Of a stretch of DNA of 64,000 nucleotides, positions 51,246-60,970 are shown piece after piece (position 1 is the stretch's first letter; the number at the start of each line of letters is the position of its first letter). The stretch covers positions 3,042,501 to 3,106,500 of the forward strand of contig NZ_CP084541.1 of the NCBI RefSeq assembly GCF_020410765.1, given 5' to 3'. The notes beneath the pieces are model-generated. The model was given only the letters and a program-made list of their open reading frames with translations. It did not search any database and was not told the DNA's origin. The DNA is from Streptomyces marincola (GTDB lineage Bacteria > Actinomycetota > Actinomycetes > Streptomycetales > Streptomycetaceae). A program made the translations under genes and the position numbers.

Positions 51246-53666
51246 ATGGCAGCGAGGGCGGACACGCGCGTCGTCATCATCGGCGCGGGCATCGTCGGCT
51301 GCGCGCTCGCCGACGAGCTGACCGCCCGCGGCCTGCGGGAGGTCACGGTGCTCGACCGGGGCCCGCTGTTCGCCGGGCCGGGCTCCAGCTACCACGCGCC
51401 GGGCCTGGTGTTCGCCACCAGTCCGGCCAAGGTGCTCTCCGACTTCGCCCGCTACACCATCGACAAGTACCGGTCGCTCGGCTGCTTCTCGCCGGTCGGC
51501 GGCCTTGAGGTCGCCACCACGCCGGAACGCCTCGCGGACCTCGCGCGCCGGGCCGGGCTCGCCGCGTCCTGGGGCATCGAGGCCGAACGGGTCAGCGCGC
51601 GGCGCTGCGCCGAACTGTGGCCGCTGCTCGGCGCGGACCGCGTGCTCGGCGGGCTGCACACGCCGCGCGACGGCCTGGCCGACGCGGCCCTGGCCTGCCG
51701 CCTCCAGGCCGAACGCGCGATGGCGCGCGGCGCGACGTTCCACGGCGGGCACACGGTGACCGGCATCGAACGCGGCCCGGACGGCGCGGTGGTCGCGGTG
51801 CGCACCGACCGGGGGGACTTTCCGGCCGACGCGGTGGTCTCGGCCGCCGGGTTCTGGGGGCCGGTCGTCGGTGCGATGGCCGGGGTGCCGGTGCCGCTGC
51901 TGCCGCTGGCCCACCAGTACGCCAGGACCGGCCCGGTACCCGGGCTCGACCCGGACGCGCGGCTGCCGATCCTGCGGCACCAGGACCGCGACCTGTACGT
52001 GCGGCAGCACGGCGACGCCCTCGGCATCGGCTCCTACGGGCACCGGCCCATGCCGGTCGACCCGTTCACCCTGACCGCGTCGGAACTGCCATTCAGTGCG
52101 GAGGAGTTCGCGCCCGCCTGGCGGGACGCGGCCGAGCTGTTACCCGCGCTCGGCGGTCCCGGGCCGGCGAGCGGGTTCGACGGCGTGTTCTCGTTCACGC
52201 CCGACGGCATGCCGCTGCTCGGGCAGGTCCGCGAGGTGCCGGGGCTCTGGCTGGCCGAGGCGGTGTGGGTGACGCACTCGGCGGGCGCCGCCCGCGCCGT
52301 CGCGCAGTGGCTGGCCGAGGGCAGGCCGGCCACCGATACGCACCTGTGCGACGTGCACCGGTTCACCGGCGCCCAGCTCTCGCCCGCCTACGTCGCGGAC
52401 CGGGGGGCGCAGAGCTTCGTCGAGGTGTACGACATCATCCACCCGCTCGACCCGCCCGCGCGGCCGAGGCCGCTGCGGGTCGGGCCGTTCCACGTGAAAC
52501 ATCGCGAACTGGGCGCTCACCAGCTGGAATACGCCGGCTGGGAGCGCCCGCAGTGGTTCGAGGCGAACGCGCCGCTGGCCGAGGCGCTGCCGCCCGGCGC
52601 CGTCCCGCCGCGCGACGCGTGGGCCGCGCGGCACTGGTCGCCGATCGCGGCGGCCGAGGCGCTGGCCACGCGGGAACGGGTCGCGCTGTTCGACATGACG
52701 CCGCTGACCCGGCTTGAGGTCACGGGCCCGGGCGCGCTCGCGTTCCTGCGCCGCATGACCACAGGGCGCGTGGACCGCGGGCCGGGCTCGGTCGGCTACG
52801 CGCTGCTGCTCGACCACGCGGGCGGTGTGCGGTCCGACATCACCGTCGCCCGGCTGGCCCGGGACCACTGGCAGATCGGCTGCAACGGGCCCCTCGACCT
52901 GGACTGGCTCCTGCGGCACGCGCCGACGGACGGCTCGGTCGCCGTCCGCGACATCACGCCGGGCACCTGCTGCCTGGGCGTGTGGGGCCCGCTGGCCCGC
53001 GAGCTGGTCGCGCCGCTGGCCGACGCGGACGTCTCGCACGAGGCGTTCGGCTACTTCACCGCGCGCCGGCTGCACATCGGGCACGTCCCGGTGACGGCCA
53101 TGCGGCTGAGCTACGTCGGTGAGCTGGGCTGGGAGCTGTACACCACGGCCGACCTCGGGCCGCTGCTGTGGGACACCCTGTGGCGGGCCGGGCAGCGCCT
53201 CGGCGTGCTCGCCGCGGGCCGCGCCGCGTTCACCAGCCTGCGGCTGGAGAAGGGCTACCGGGCCTGGGGGGTCGACATGACCACGGAGCACGACCCGTAC
53301 GAGGCCGGCATCGGCTTCGCCCTCCGGCCCGGTGACCGCGACTTCATCGGCGGGGCCGCGCTCGCGGGCCGTTCGGAGGCGACGGCGCGGCGGCGGCTGG
53401 CGTGCCTCACGCTCGACGACCCGGCGGCGATCGTCCTGGGCGGCGAACCGGTGTACGCGGCCGACGAGCCCGCGCGGCCCGCCGGGTACGTCACCAGCGC
53501 CGGCTACGGGCACACCGTCGGCCGCGCCATCGCCTACGCCTGGCTGCCGGCCGCCCTCGCCGTGCCGGGCACCGGCACGCACGTCGCCTACTTCGGCGAA
53601 CGGCTCGCCGCGACCGTGCGCGCCGAGCCGCTGCTCGACCCGGAGCTGTCCCGCATCCGGCGCTGA
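51246..53666 (+). CDS. Dimethylglycine/sarcosine dehydrogenase-like (FAD + GcvT domains)
   Basis: An 806-aa protein. The N-terminal DAO domain has VVIIGAGIVGCALADEL (about residues 9-25) and GPGSSYHAPGLVFATS, where the covalent-flavin His of DMGDH-type enzymes sits. The C-terminal half is GcvT/aminomethyltransferase-like (HWSPIAAAEALATRERVALFDMTPLTR, quoted in part; VTAMRLSYVGELGWELY). This fits enzymes that oxidise dimethylglycine or sarcosine and pass the methyl group to tetrahydrofolate. ATG 51246 has GGAGGAG 6-13 nt upstream. Confidence 0.85.
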   Translation: MAARADTRVVIIGAGIVGCALADELTARGLREVTVLDRGPLFAGPGSSYHAPGLVFATSPAKVLSDFARYTIDKYRSLGCFSPVGGLEVATTPERLADLARRAGLAASWGIEAERVSARRCAELWPLLGADRVLGGLHTPRDGLADAALACRLQAERAMARGATFHGGHTVTGIERGPDGAVVAVRTDRGDFPADAVVSAAGFWGPVVGAMAGVPVPLLPLAHQYARTGPVPGLDPDARLPILRHQDRDLYVRQHGDALGIGSYGHRPMPVDPFTLTASELPFSAEEFAPAWRDAAELLPALGGPGPASGFDGVFSFTPDGMPLLGQVREVPGLWLAEAVWVTHSAGAARAVAQWLAEGRPATDTHLCDVHRFTGAQLSPAYVADRGAQSFVEVYDIIHPLDPPARPRPLRVGPFHVKHRELGAHQLEYAGWERPQWFEANAPLAEALPPGAVPPRDAWAARHWSPIAAAEALATRERVALFDMTPLTRLEVTGPGALAFLRRMTTGRVDRGPGSVGYALLLDHAGGVRSDITVARLARDHWQIGCNGPLDLDWLLRHAPTDGSVAVRDITPGTCCLGVWGPLARELVAPLADADVSHEAFGYFTARRLHIGHVPVTAMRLSYVGELGWELYTTADLGPLLWDTLWRAGQRLGVLAAGRAAFTSLRLEKGYRAWGVDMTTEHDPYEAGIGFALRPGDRDFIGGAALAGRSEATARRRLACLTLDDPAAIVLGGEPVYAADEPARPAGYVTSAGYGHTVGRAIAYAWLPAALAVPGTGTHVAYFGERLAATVRAEPLLDPELSRIRR

Positions 53667-53742
53667 CGCCCGGCCCGGCCGTCCCACCGCCCGGCCGGGC
53701 GCGGGAGGGTGAAGGAGGAGGAACACCCGAGAACGGAGAGAC

Positions 53743-54900
53743 ATGGCTTCCGGATACGACGTCATCGTGCTGGGCCTGGGCGGCATGGGCAGCGCCGCCG
53801 CCGACCACCTGGCCGCGCGCGGCGCCCGCGTGCTCGGCCTCGAACAGTTCGGCCCGGTCCACGACCGGGGTTCCAGCCACGGCGGCTCCCGCATCACCCG
53901 GCAGTCGTACTTCGAGGGCCCCGCCTACGTGCCGCTGCTGCTGCGCGCCTACGAGCTGTACGAACGGCTCGCGCGGGACGCGGACCGCGAGATCGCGCTG
54001 CTGTGCGGTGGGCTGATGATCGGGCGCCCCGACAGCCGCACCGTGGCCGGCAGCGTCCGCTCGGCCACCGCGTGGGACCTGCCGCACGAGATGCTGGACG
54101 CGCGCGAGATCCGCGCCCGGTTCCCCACGCTCGCGCCGGCCGACGACGAGGTCGCGCTGTTCGAGCGGCGGGCCGGGCTGCTGCGCCCCGAGGCGACGGT
54201 CGCCGCACAGCTTGAGCTGGCCGCGGCGGCGGGCGCCGAGCTGCGCTTCGAGGAGCCGGTCACCGCCTGGGAGGCGCTGCCTGGCGGGCGCGGCGTCCGC
54301 GTCACCACGCCGGACGGCGTGTACACCGCGGGGCACCTGGTGGTCTGCCCCGGCGCGTGGGCGCCGCGCCAGCTGGCCGACCTCGGCGTGCCGTTCACCG
54401 TCGAGCGGCAGATCATGTACTGGTTCGAACCCGAGGGCGGCACCGCGCCGTTCGAGCCGGACCGGCACCCCGTGTACGTGTGGGAGGCCCCCGAGGGCAC
54501 GCAGATCTACGGCTTCCCCGCGCTCGACGGTCCCGGCGGCGGCGCCAAGGTGGCGTTCTTCCGCCAGGGCATCCCCTGCACCCCGGAGACGATCGACCGC
54601 ACGGTGCACCCGGAGGAGGTGGCCGAGATGGCCGCGTTCGCCGGGGCGCGGCTGCCCGCCCTGCCGGGGCGGCTGCTGCGGGCGGTCACCTGCATGTACA
54701 CCACGACTCCCGACGAGCACTTCGTGATCGCCCCGCACCCGGCGCACGCGGCGGTCACCGTGGCCTGCGGCTTCTCCGGGCACGGTTTCAAGTTCGTCCC
54801 CGTCGTCGGCGAGATCCTCGCCGACCTGGCCCTCACGGGCAGCACGCCCCACCCCATCGAGCTGTTCAGCCCGGGCCGGTTGGGAGGCCGGCAGACATGA
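53743..54900 (+). CDS. solA: N-methyl amino acid oxidase (SolA / monomeric sarcosine oxidase family)
   Basis: A 385-aa flavoprotein with [18 protein letters not shown] at the N-terminus and the [22 protein letters not shown] family signature (in parts). Cys in the late segment [15 protein letters not shown] is the typical covalent FAD attachment, and the [18 protein letters not shown] end is present. It oxidises sarcosine or N-methyltryptophan-type substrates, releasing formaldehyde and H2O2. ATG 53743 has GGAGAG upstream. Its stop overlaps the next start (ATGA). Confidence 0.87.
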   Translation: MASGYDVIVLGLGGMGSAAADHLAARGARVLGLEQFGPVHDRGSSHGGSRITRQSYFEGPAYVPLLLRAYELYERLARDADREIALLCGGLMIGRPDSRTVAGSVRSATAWDLPHEMLDAREIRARFPTLAPADDEVALFERRAGLLRPEATVAAQLELAAAAGAELRFEEPVTAWEALPGGRGVRVTTPDGVYTAGHLVVCPGAWAPRQLADLGVPFTVERQIMYWFEPEGGTAPFEPDRHPVYVWEAPEGTQIYGFPALDGPGGGAKVAFFRQGIPCTPETIDRTVHPEEVAEMAAFAGARLPALPGRLLRAVTCMYTTTPDEHFVIAPHPAHAAVTVACGFSGHGFKFVPVVGEILADLALTGSTPHPIELFSPGRLGGRQT

Positions 54901-56018
54901 CGACGACGCCGATCACCGCGACCGGGCTGCTTCCCACGCTGCCGGGTCCCGCGTACACCGACCCCGAGACGTTCCGGCGCGAGCAGGAACGGATCTTCGA
55001 GGCGCGCTGGTTCTGCGCCGTGCGCGCCGGCGACCTGCTGACGCCGGGCTCGTTCCGCACCGTCACCGTGGGCCGCGAGAACGTGCTGGTCACGCGCGGG
55101 CGCGACGGCGCGCTGCGCGCGTTCCTCAACGTGTGCAGGCACCGGGGCGCCCGGTTGTGCACCGAGGAGTCGGGGCAGGTGCGGCGCACCTTCCGCTGCC
55201 CCTACCACGCGTGGACCTACGCGCCGGACGGGCGGCTGGTGGCCGCGCCGAACCTCAAGGACCTGCCGGGCCTCGACCGGTCCGCCCACGGCCTGATCGG
55301 TGTGGCGCTGCGGGAGTGGCTCGGCTACGCGTGGGTGTGCCTCGCGGACGAGCCGCCCTCGTTCGACGAAACGGTCATCGGCTCGGTCAGCGCGCGCCTG
55401 GGCGACGACCGGGCCGTCGAACGCTACCGGCCCGCCGACCTCGTGCTCGGCCGCCGCGTCACCTACGACGTGCGGGCCAACTGGAAGCTGATCGTCGAGA
55501 ACTTCATGGAGTGCTACCACTGCGCCACCATCCACCCCGAACTGGTGCAGGTGCTCCCGGAGTTCGCCGGGGGCTGGGCGGCGCAGGCCGCCGTGGGCCA
55601 CGGGGCCGCGTTCGCGCCGGACGTGGAGGGCTTCACCGTGGACGGCAGCGGCGGCTTCGGCCGGCTGCCCGGGCTCGCCGATGAGCAGGACCGGCGCTAC
55701 TTCGCGACCACGATCAGGCCGCAGGTGTTCGTCAACCTCGTGCCCGACCACGTGATCGTGCACCGCATGTTCCCGCTGGCACCCGACCGGACGCGGGTGG
55801 AGTGCGACTGGCTGTACGCGGCCGACGTGATCGACGGCGGCGCGGACGTGTCGGCGTCCGTCGAGCTGTTCCACCGGGTGAACGAGCAGGACTTCGCGGC
55901 GTGCGAACGCACCCAGCCCGCGATGCACTCGCGCGCCTACGCGGCGGGCGGCGTGCTGGTGCCGACCGAGCACCACATCACCGAGTTCCACCACTGGGTG
56001 ACCTCTCTGCTGGCCTGA
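54897..56018 (+). CDS. Rieske non-heme iron oxygenase, betaine/stachydrine demethylase type
   Basis: A 373-aa ring-hydroxylase alpha-subunit. The Rieske cluster ligands are Cys80-Arg-His82 and Cys101-Pro-Tyr-His104, and the mononuclear iron site lies in [16 protein letters not shown]. Together with the adjacent demethylating flavoenzymes, the closest role is glycine betaine monooxygenase (GbcA-like) or stachydrine demethylase, removing the first methyl group. The reductase partner (GbcB-like) is not in the cluster. ATG 54897 overlaps the solA stop by 4 bp. Confidence 0.86.
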   Translation: MTTTPITATGLLPTLPGPAYTDPETFRREQERIFEARWFCAVRAGDLLTPGSFRTVTVGRENVLVTRGRDGALRAFLNVCRHRGARLCTEESGQVRRTFRCPYHAWTYAPDGRLVAAPNLKDLPGLDRSAHGLIGVALREWLGYAWVCLADEPPSFDETVIGSVSARLGDDRAVERYRPADLVLGRRVTYDVRANWKLIVENFMECYHCATIHPELVQVLPEFAGGWAAQAAVGHGAAFAPDVEGFTVDGSGGFGRLPGLADEQDRRYFATTIRPQVFVNLVPDHVIVHRMFPLAPDRTRVECDWLYAADVIDGGADVSASVELFHRVNEQDFAACERTQPAMHSRAYAAGGVLVPTEHHITEFHHWVTSLLA

Positions 56019-56095
56019 CCGGGTGCCGGTCCGACCGGGCGCGAGGCCGCGGGGCCGGGCGGTGGCCTCTGGTCGTGTGATGGTGTGATGTCCCG

Positions 56096-56797
56096 GTGGA
56101 GGCCCCCGTAGCCGTGAACGCCGAGGAGCGCGCCGAGGAGCGCGCGGAACGCCGGGCCCGCGCGGCGCCGCGCGCCGGCCGCCGCGCGGCGTGGCCGCGC
56201 CTCGCCCTGCTGGCGCTGCTGCTCGCGCTCGCGGCCGGCGCGGCGTTCGCGGCCGGCGGCGACGCGGTGCCGGGCACGGGCTCCTGGCCGCTGTTCGTCG
56301 CCGGGTACGCGCTCGGCACGCTGGCGTTCGTGCCCAAACCCGCGCTCACGGCGGCGGCGGGCGCCGCGTTCGGCGCGGTGTCCGGCATCGCGGTCGCCGC
56401 CGCGGGCACCGCGCTCGGCGCGCTGCTCGCCTTCGGCGCGGCGCGCCTGCTCGGCCGGGACGCGGTGGGCCCGCTGCTGACCCGGCACCGGGCCACGGCC
56501 GCGCTCGAAGAACGGCTGGCGCGGCGGCCGTTCACCGGCGTGCTCGTGCTGCGGCTGGTGCCGGTCATGCCGTTCGCCGCGGTCAACCTCGGCGCGGGGG
56601 TGTGCCGGGTGGGCTGGCTGCCGTTCACCGCGGCGACCCTCATCGGCACGCTGCCGGGGAACGCGGCCTACGCGCTCGCGGGCGCCGCCGCGACCGCCCC
56701 GGCCTCGCCCGCCCTGTGGTCGGCCGCCGCGGTGGCGCTCGCGCTGACCGCCTGCGCCGCCCTGTGGCGGCGCAGGCGGCTGCGCGCGGCCGGCTGA
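56096..56797 (+). CDS. TVP38/TMEM64 (VTT-domain) membrane protein
   Basis: A 233-aa protein with five or six spans and the VTT core: GTLAFVPKPALTAAAGAAFG, AGTALGALLAFGAARLLG, then LVLRLVPVMPFAAVNLGAG. The family is implicated in lipid scrambling or membrane homeostasis in bacteria. The N-terminal 35 residues are a charged Glu/Arg helix. GTG 56096 is used without a strong RBS. No functional link to the betaine cluster is evident. Confidence 0.85.
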   Translation: MEAPVAVNAEERAEERAERRARAAPRAGRRAAWPRLALLALLLALAAGAAFAAGGDAVPGTGSWPLFVAGYALGTLAFVPKPALTAAAGAAFGAVSGIAVAAAGTALGALLAFGAARLLGRDAVGPLLTRHRATAALEERLARRPFTGVLVLRLVPVMPFAAVNLGAGVCRVGWLPFTAATLIGTLPGNAAYALAGAAATAPASPALWSAAAVALALTACAALWRRRRLRAAG

Positions 56798-57117
56798 CCG
56801 CGCGCCGTGCGGCAGTCGGCCGGTCGGGTCGCCGGCCGCCAGGCCGGACCCGGTGACCCCGGCGACCGGACGCACCGGCCGGACCTGGCGGACCTGGCCG
56901 GACCCGGCCAACCGGCCACCCGGGCGCGTCCGTTGAAGCCGGCCAATCCGGCCGGGACGCGCTCCGGGCGATCCAGCCGACACCGGCCAACCGGCCGCCC
57001 GGGCCGTCCCAACCAACCGAACCCGGCGCCCCGGCCCAAGCGGGCCCGCCCGGCCAACCGGCCGCCCGACCCCGGCGCCCAACCAGCCGCCCGCCCGGGT
57101 CAGGCGCCCGAGCGGGG
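56798..57117. repeat. Non-coding gap with CCGGCCAACCGG repeats
   Basis: The 320-bp gap between the convergent VTT and SARP genes holds no gene. Copies of a roughly 20-bp element centred on CCGGCCAACCGGCC occur at 56903-56924, 56982-57003 and 57049-57068. Each is internally palindromic, so the region could fold strongly and may end transcripts from both sides. Confidence 0.55.
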
Positions 57118-59055
57118 TCAGGCGCCCCGCAGGGCGCTGCGCAGCGGCGCGAGCCGGCGCACCGGCCGGGCGCGCGCGCTGTAGCGCAGCATCATGTCCC
57201 GGCCCGCGGGGGCGGGTTCCGACCGCTGCTCCGGCGCGCCGAGGGCGAGCGCGAGGCGGAACAGCGGCGCGACACGCAGCACGTGGCGGCCGTCCCGGGG
57301 AAGCGGCGTGAGCATGTGGCAGTCGGCCAGCAGCTCGACCGAGCGTTCGATCGAGCCGGCCGAGCGGTGCAGGCGGCGGGCCAGGTAGGCCACGGTGACG
57401 TCCGTCTCCTCCGTCCTGCTCAGCTCCGTCAGCACCTCGCGCGCGCCGCGCGGCAGCCGGGCGGCCGACTGGATCAGGTAGCGGCGGACGTTCAGGTGCG
57501 GGCTGCTCAGCTCCTCAAGCCGCTGCCGCTCGTCGTCGAGCCGCGCGGCGAAGTCCGCGAGGCCGCGGCTCGGCCAGGCGGCGATCCGGCTGCCGACGGC
57601 CCGGATCGCGGCCGGCATCCCCTCGCACCGGGCCGCGACGGCCGCCGCGGCCTCGGGTTCGCGGCCCGCGCGCTCGGCGCCCACCACCCGGGTCAGCAGC
57701 CGCAGCGCCTCGGGCTGCGGCATCGGCCCGAGCTCCACGGGGGTCACCGCGCCGGGCAGTTCGGCGAACCGGCAGCGCGAGGTCACGATCACGACGTTGT
57801 CGGCGCCCGCAGGCAGCAGCGGCAGCACCTGGTCGCTGCCCGCCGCGTCGTCGAGCAGCAGCAGGAAGCGCCGGGCCGCGGCCCAGCCGCGGAACATCGC
57901 CGCCAGGTCGTCGGCCCGGTGCGGCAGGGAGCGCCGGTCGAACCCGGCGGCCGTCAGCAGCCCTTCGAGCGTCTCCGCCGGGTGCCGCGCGGCGCCGTCC
58001 TCGCCGTGCAGGCGCACGCCGAGCTGGCCGTCGGGGAAGTCCCCCTGGAGGCGGTGCGCCACCTGGAGCGCGACCTCGGTCTTGCCCACCCCCGGGCCGC
58101 CCGTGACCGTCACGATGCGCACCCCGGACGAGGAGCCGACGCCCCGCACCGCGCGTTCGACCCGGTCTATCTCACCGCGGCGCCCGACGAAGTCGCGCAG
58201 CGCAGGCGGTAGTTGGAACGGCGCCGCGGCCGGGCGCGCGGGGCGTGCGCGCGGGCCCGCGGGGGCTTCCGCGCGCCGTTCCTCCCCGGTCAGCGCCCCC
58301 CGCTGGAGCCGTTGCAGCCGCTCCGACGGTTCGAGGCCGAGCTGTTCCACCATGGCCCGGTGCAGCCGGGCGTAGGCGGCGAGCGCCTCGCCGCGCTGGC
58401 CGCAGCGTTCGGCCGCCATCATGAGCTGGGCGCAGAACTCCTCGTGCAGCGGGTGCGCGTAGGTGAGGTCCCTGATCTCCTCAAGCAGCGAGTGGTGCAG
58501 GCCCCGCGCGAGGTCGGCGGCGATGCGCTGCTCCAGGGCGCGCAGCCGCAGGTTCTCCAGCTTGGCGGCCTGGGCGGCCAGGACGGGCCCCATCTCCACG
58601 TCTTCGAGCGCGGCGCCGCGCCACAGTTCGAGGCCGCGCCGCAGCGCCTCCGCTCCGTCGCTCGCCTGGCCGCGCCCCAGCGCCTCGCGCCCCTGGCGCA
58701 GGGACTCCTGGAACTCGCTCAGATCCAGCCGGCCGCCGCCGAGCGAGAGCCGGTAGCCGTGCGCGTGCCGCTCCACCGGGCCCGGGTCCCGGGCCGAACC
58801 GCCGTCGTCGCTGAGCAGCTTGCGTAACTGGTAGATGTAGGTCTGGACGGTCTTGCGCGCCCGCATGGGCGGGTGCTCCCCCCACAGCTCGTCGATCAGC
58901 AGTTCGGTGGGGGCCACGCGGTCCACGTGCGTCAGGAGCACGGCGAGCACCCGGCGGGCCATGGGCGCGCTCGGCGTTCTCAGCTGTCCGTTGACGCGGA
59001 TCTCCATCGGCCCCAGCAGGGCAGACTGCAACATGGCAACGTCCTTATCGGTCAT
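57118..59055 (-). CDS. SARP-type regulator (AfsR/DnrI family) with NB-ARC ATPase
   Basis: A 645-aa protein with an OmpR-like winged-helix DNA-binding domain (about residues 10-105; LIDELWGEHPPMRARKTVQTYIYQLRKLL in parts), a bacterial transcriptional activation domain (about 110-255), and an NB-ARC/NTPase with Walker A VTGGPGVGKTE and Walker B RRFLLLLDDAA. The TPR end of AfsR is absent, so this is a medium-length SARP. SARPs activate antibiotic clusters. ATG 59055 has GGAG just upstream; ATG 59034 also has an RBS. It lies downstream of the BBE-like gene on the same strand. Confidence 0.9.
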   Translation of the reverse strand: MTDKDVAMLQSALLGPMEIRVNGQLRTPSAPMARRVLAVLLTHVDRVAPTELLIDELWGEHPPMRARKTVQTYIYQLRKLLSDDGGSARDPGPVERHAHGYRLSLGGGRLDLSEFQESLRQGREALGRGQASDGAEALRRGLELWRGAALEDVEMGPVLAAQAAKLENLRLRALEQRIAADLARGLHHSLLEEIRDLTYAHPLHEEFCAQLMMAAERCGQRGEALAAYARLHRAMVEQLGLEPSERLQRLQRGALTGEERRAEAPAGPRARPARPAAAPFQLPPALRDFVGRRGEIDRVERAVRGVGSSSGVRIVTVTGGPGVGKTEVALQVAHRLQGDFPDGQLGVRLHGEDGAARHPAETLEGLLTAAGFDRRSLPHRADDLAAMFRGWAAARRFLLLLDDAAGSDQVLPLLPAGADNVVIVTSRCRFAELPGAVTPVELGPMPQPEALRLLTRVVGAERAGREPEAAAAVAARCEGMPAAIRAVGSRIAAWPSRGLADFAARLDDERQRLEELSSPHLNVRRYLIQSAARLPRGAREVLTELSRTEETDVTVAYLARRLHRSAGSIERSVELLADCHMLTPLPRDGRHVLRVAPLFRLALALGAPEQRSEPAPAGRDMMLRYSARARPVRRLAPLRSALRGA

Positions 59056-59083
59056 GGGCTCCGGTTACCGACGACGCGACGCG

Positions 59084-59102
59084 GTCCGCGGGTTCCGCGG
59101 AC
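59084..59102 (-). promoter_or_regulatory. Inverted repeat ahead of the SARP gene
   Basis: GTCCGCGG (59084-59091) and CCGCGGAC (59095-59102) are exact reverse complements with a 3-nt loop, about 30 nt upstream of the SARP start. It could be a terminator for the BBE-like gene or an operator of the SARP promoter. Confidence 0.45.
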
Positions 59103-59278
59103 GGGCACGCGCCGCACGGTGGCGGACCCTCGCCGTGCGCGCGGCCGTTGACGGGCGCTGCCCCGGTCGCGCACGGCTCGTGGCTGGTGCCTTGCCGTTC
59201 AAGGAGGACGGGCGCCCGGCACGGGCCCTTGGGGGGCCGGGGCCCGGTGCCGGGTGCCCGTCGGGTCACGCGTTCCGC

Positions 59279-60820
59279 TCAGTCGTCCGCGCGCGGGGAG
59301 AGCGCGTGCCGGAACACGCCGCGCGGGTCCCACTTCGCCTTGATCTCGCGCAGCCGCGCGGCGTTGCCCAGGTAGTACAGGTCCTCCCACGGCACGCCCG
59401 AGGTGTTCCACTCGGGGTCGGCCATGTCCGTGTCGGGGAAGTTGATGTAGCAGCCCTCGTGGTCATCGCCCGGCACCGGCACGCCGCCGCTCTTGGCGTA
59501 CAGGTCGCGGAAGAGGCGCCGCATCCAGTCCACGCCGGCGGCGTCGTCGGCCGCGTCCTGCCAGGTGTTCATGAGGAACACCTGGATCACGGAGCCGCGC
59601 TGGGCGGACGCGGTGGCGTCGGGGGCCACCGCGTTGACGCGCCCGCCGTAGGACTGGAGCGCCACCAGGCTCGTGTCGTGGCCGTGGTCGCCGCTGTCGA
59701 GGTAGTCGTACAGCGTGTCGGCCTCGGCCTCGTCGTAACCGCGCCGCAGGAACGCCGACTTGACCTTCTGCCTGCCGATCTCCGCGTCCTGGGACTGGGC
59801 CAGCGCCTGCTTGGCGTCCAGCCAGGGCAGCACCTCGGCGGGCAGCACGGCAGGGAAGTCGCCGAGCCCCGCCGTGAGGTGGGCGATGTAGTCGTCCAGA
59901 AGCCGCGCGGCGTCGGGGCGTTCGCCGTCGACGTGCGCGAAGCCGACGGCGCCCATCGAGGCGTCGCCGCCCTCGCGGGGCCTGCCGAGCAGGACGAGGC
60001 CCCCGAACAGGGAGGCGCCGGCGGAGTCGGGCGCGCTGTTCGCCTCGTGCCAGCTGCCGTAGTTGGCGACCAGGGTGCGGAACGCGGCGCGGTCCAGGGC
60101 GTCGCGGTTGAACAGGACGGTGCCGGCGAGCATGGTGGCCGGCGGCCGGGGCAGCGCCGTGCGGGGGTCGTCGCCCGTGGCGCCGGGGGAGCGGAACCAG
60201 TAGCGGGTGACGACGCCGAAGTTGCCGCCCCCGCCGCCGGTGTGGGCCCACCACAGGTCGTGGTGGGGGTCCTCGGGGTCGCGGGTGGCGACCACGGCGC
60301 GCACCTCGCCCGAGGCGTCGACCACGACGACCTCGACGGCCAGCAGGTGGTCGGCCGCCATGCCCTCGGCGCGGCTGAGCGAGCCGAAGCCGCCGCCCGC
60401 GACGTGCCCGCCGAGGCCGACGGTCGCGCTGTCGCCCGCCGGTATGGTCACGCCCCAGCCCTCGTACAGGGTGCGGTAGACGTCGGCGAGCCGGGCGCCG
60501 GGTTCGACGGCGAACGCCTTGCGCTCCGCGTCGAACGACACCTCGCGCAGTTCGCCGAGGTCGACGACGACCCGCACGGCCGGGTCGCCGGCCACGTTCT
60601 CGTAGCCGTGGCCGCCGCTGCGCACGGCGATCCGCCGGCCGTTCGCGACCGCGTCGCGCACCACGCGCACGACGTCCTCGGTCGAGGTGACGACGTGGAA
60701 GACCTCGGGCGTGGCGGTGAACCGCTTGTTGAGCCCGCGCACGGACAGGTCCTGGTAGGCGGTGTCGCCCGGGTGGACCGCGCCGGTGACGCGGGCCGGG
60801 GTGGCGGCGTTGTCGGTCAT
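59279..60820 (-). CDS. BBE-type FAD-linked oxidoreductase
   Basis: A 513-aa flavoenzyme of the berberine bridge enzyme family. The FAD domain has RRIAVRSGGHGYENV, whose histidine normally binds FAD covalently. Then comes DSATVGLGGHVAGGGFG, where the usual second attachment Cys (G-x-C-x-x-V-G) is serine. The C-terminal BBE motif is YLGNAARLREIKAKWDP. Such enzymes oxidise sugars or tailor natural products. No signal peptide is present. It lies in a same-strand block with a SARP and an exporter, as in small secondary-metabolite loci. Confidence 0.86.
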   Translation of the reverse strand: MTDNAATPARVTGAVHPGDTAYQDLSVRGLNKRFTATPEVFHVVTSTEDVVRVVRDAVANGRRIAVRSGGHGYENVAGDPAVRVVVDLGELREVSFDAERKAFAVEPGARLADVYRTLYEGWGVTIPAGDSATVGLGGHVAGGGFGSLSRAEGMAADHLLAVEVVVVDASGEVRAVVATRDPEDPHHDLWWAHTGGGGGNFGVVTRYWFRSPGATGDDPRTALPRPPATMLAGTVLFNRDALDRAAFRTLVANYGSWHEANSAPDSAGASLFGGLVLLGRPREGGDASMGAVGFAHVDGERPDAARLLDDYIAHLTAGLGDFPAVLPAEVLPWLDAKQALAQSQDAEIGRQKVKSAFLRRGYDEAEADTLYDYLDSGDHGHDTSLVALQSYGGRVNAVAPDATASAQRGSVIQVFLMNTWQDAADDAAGVDWMRRLFRDLYAKSGGVPVPGDDHEGCYINFPDTDMADPEWNTSGVPWEDLYYLGNAARLREIKAKWDPRGVFRHALSPRADD

Positions 60821-60970
60821 GACGTTCCCTTGTCGGTTCGTGTCCGGAGTTTTCCGGTTGCGGACGGTCGAGTCGGAGCGCGCGGGGGCGCGCGAGGGCG
60901 TACCTGGGGGTGTGCGGGCGTGCGGGGGCGGGCGACGCGGGAAGGGGTCGCGCGTCGCCCGCCCGGCGCG

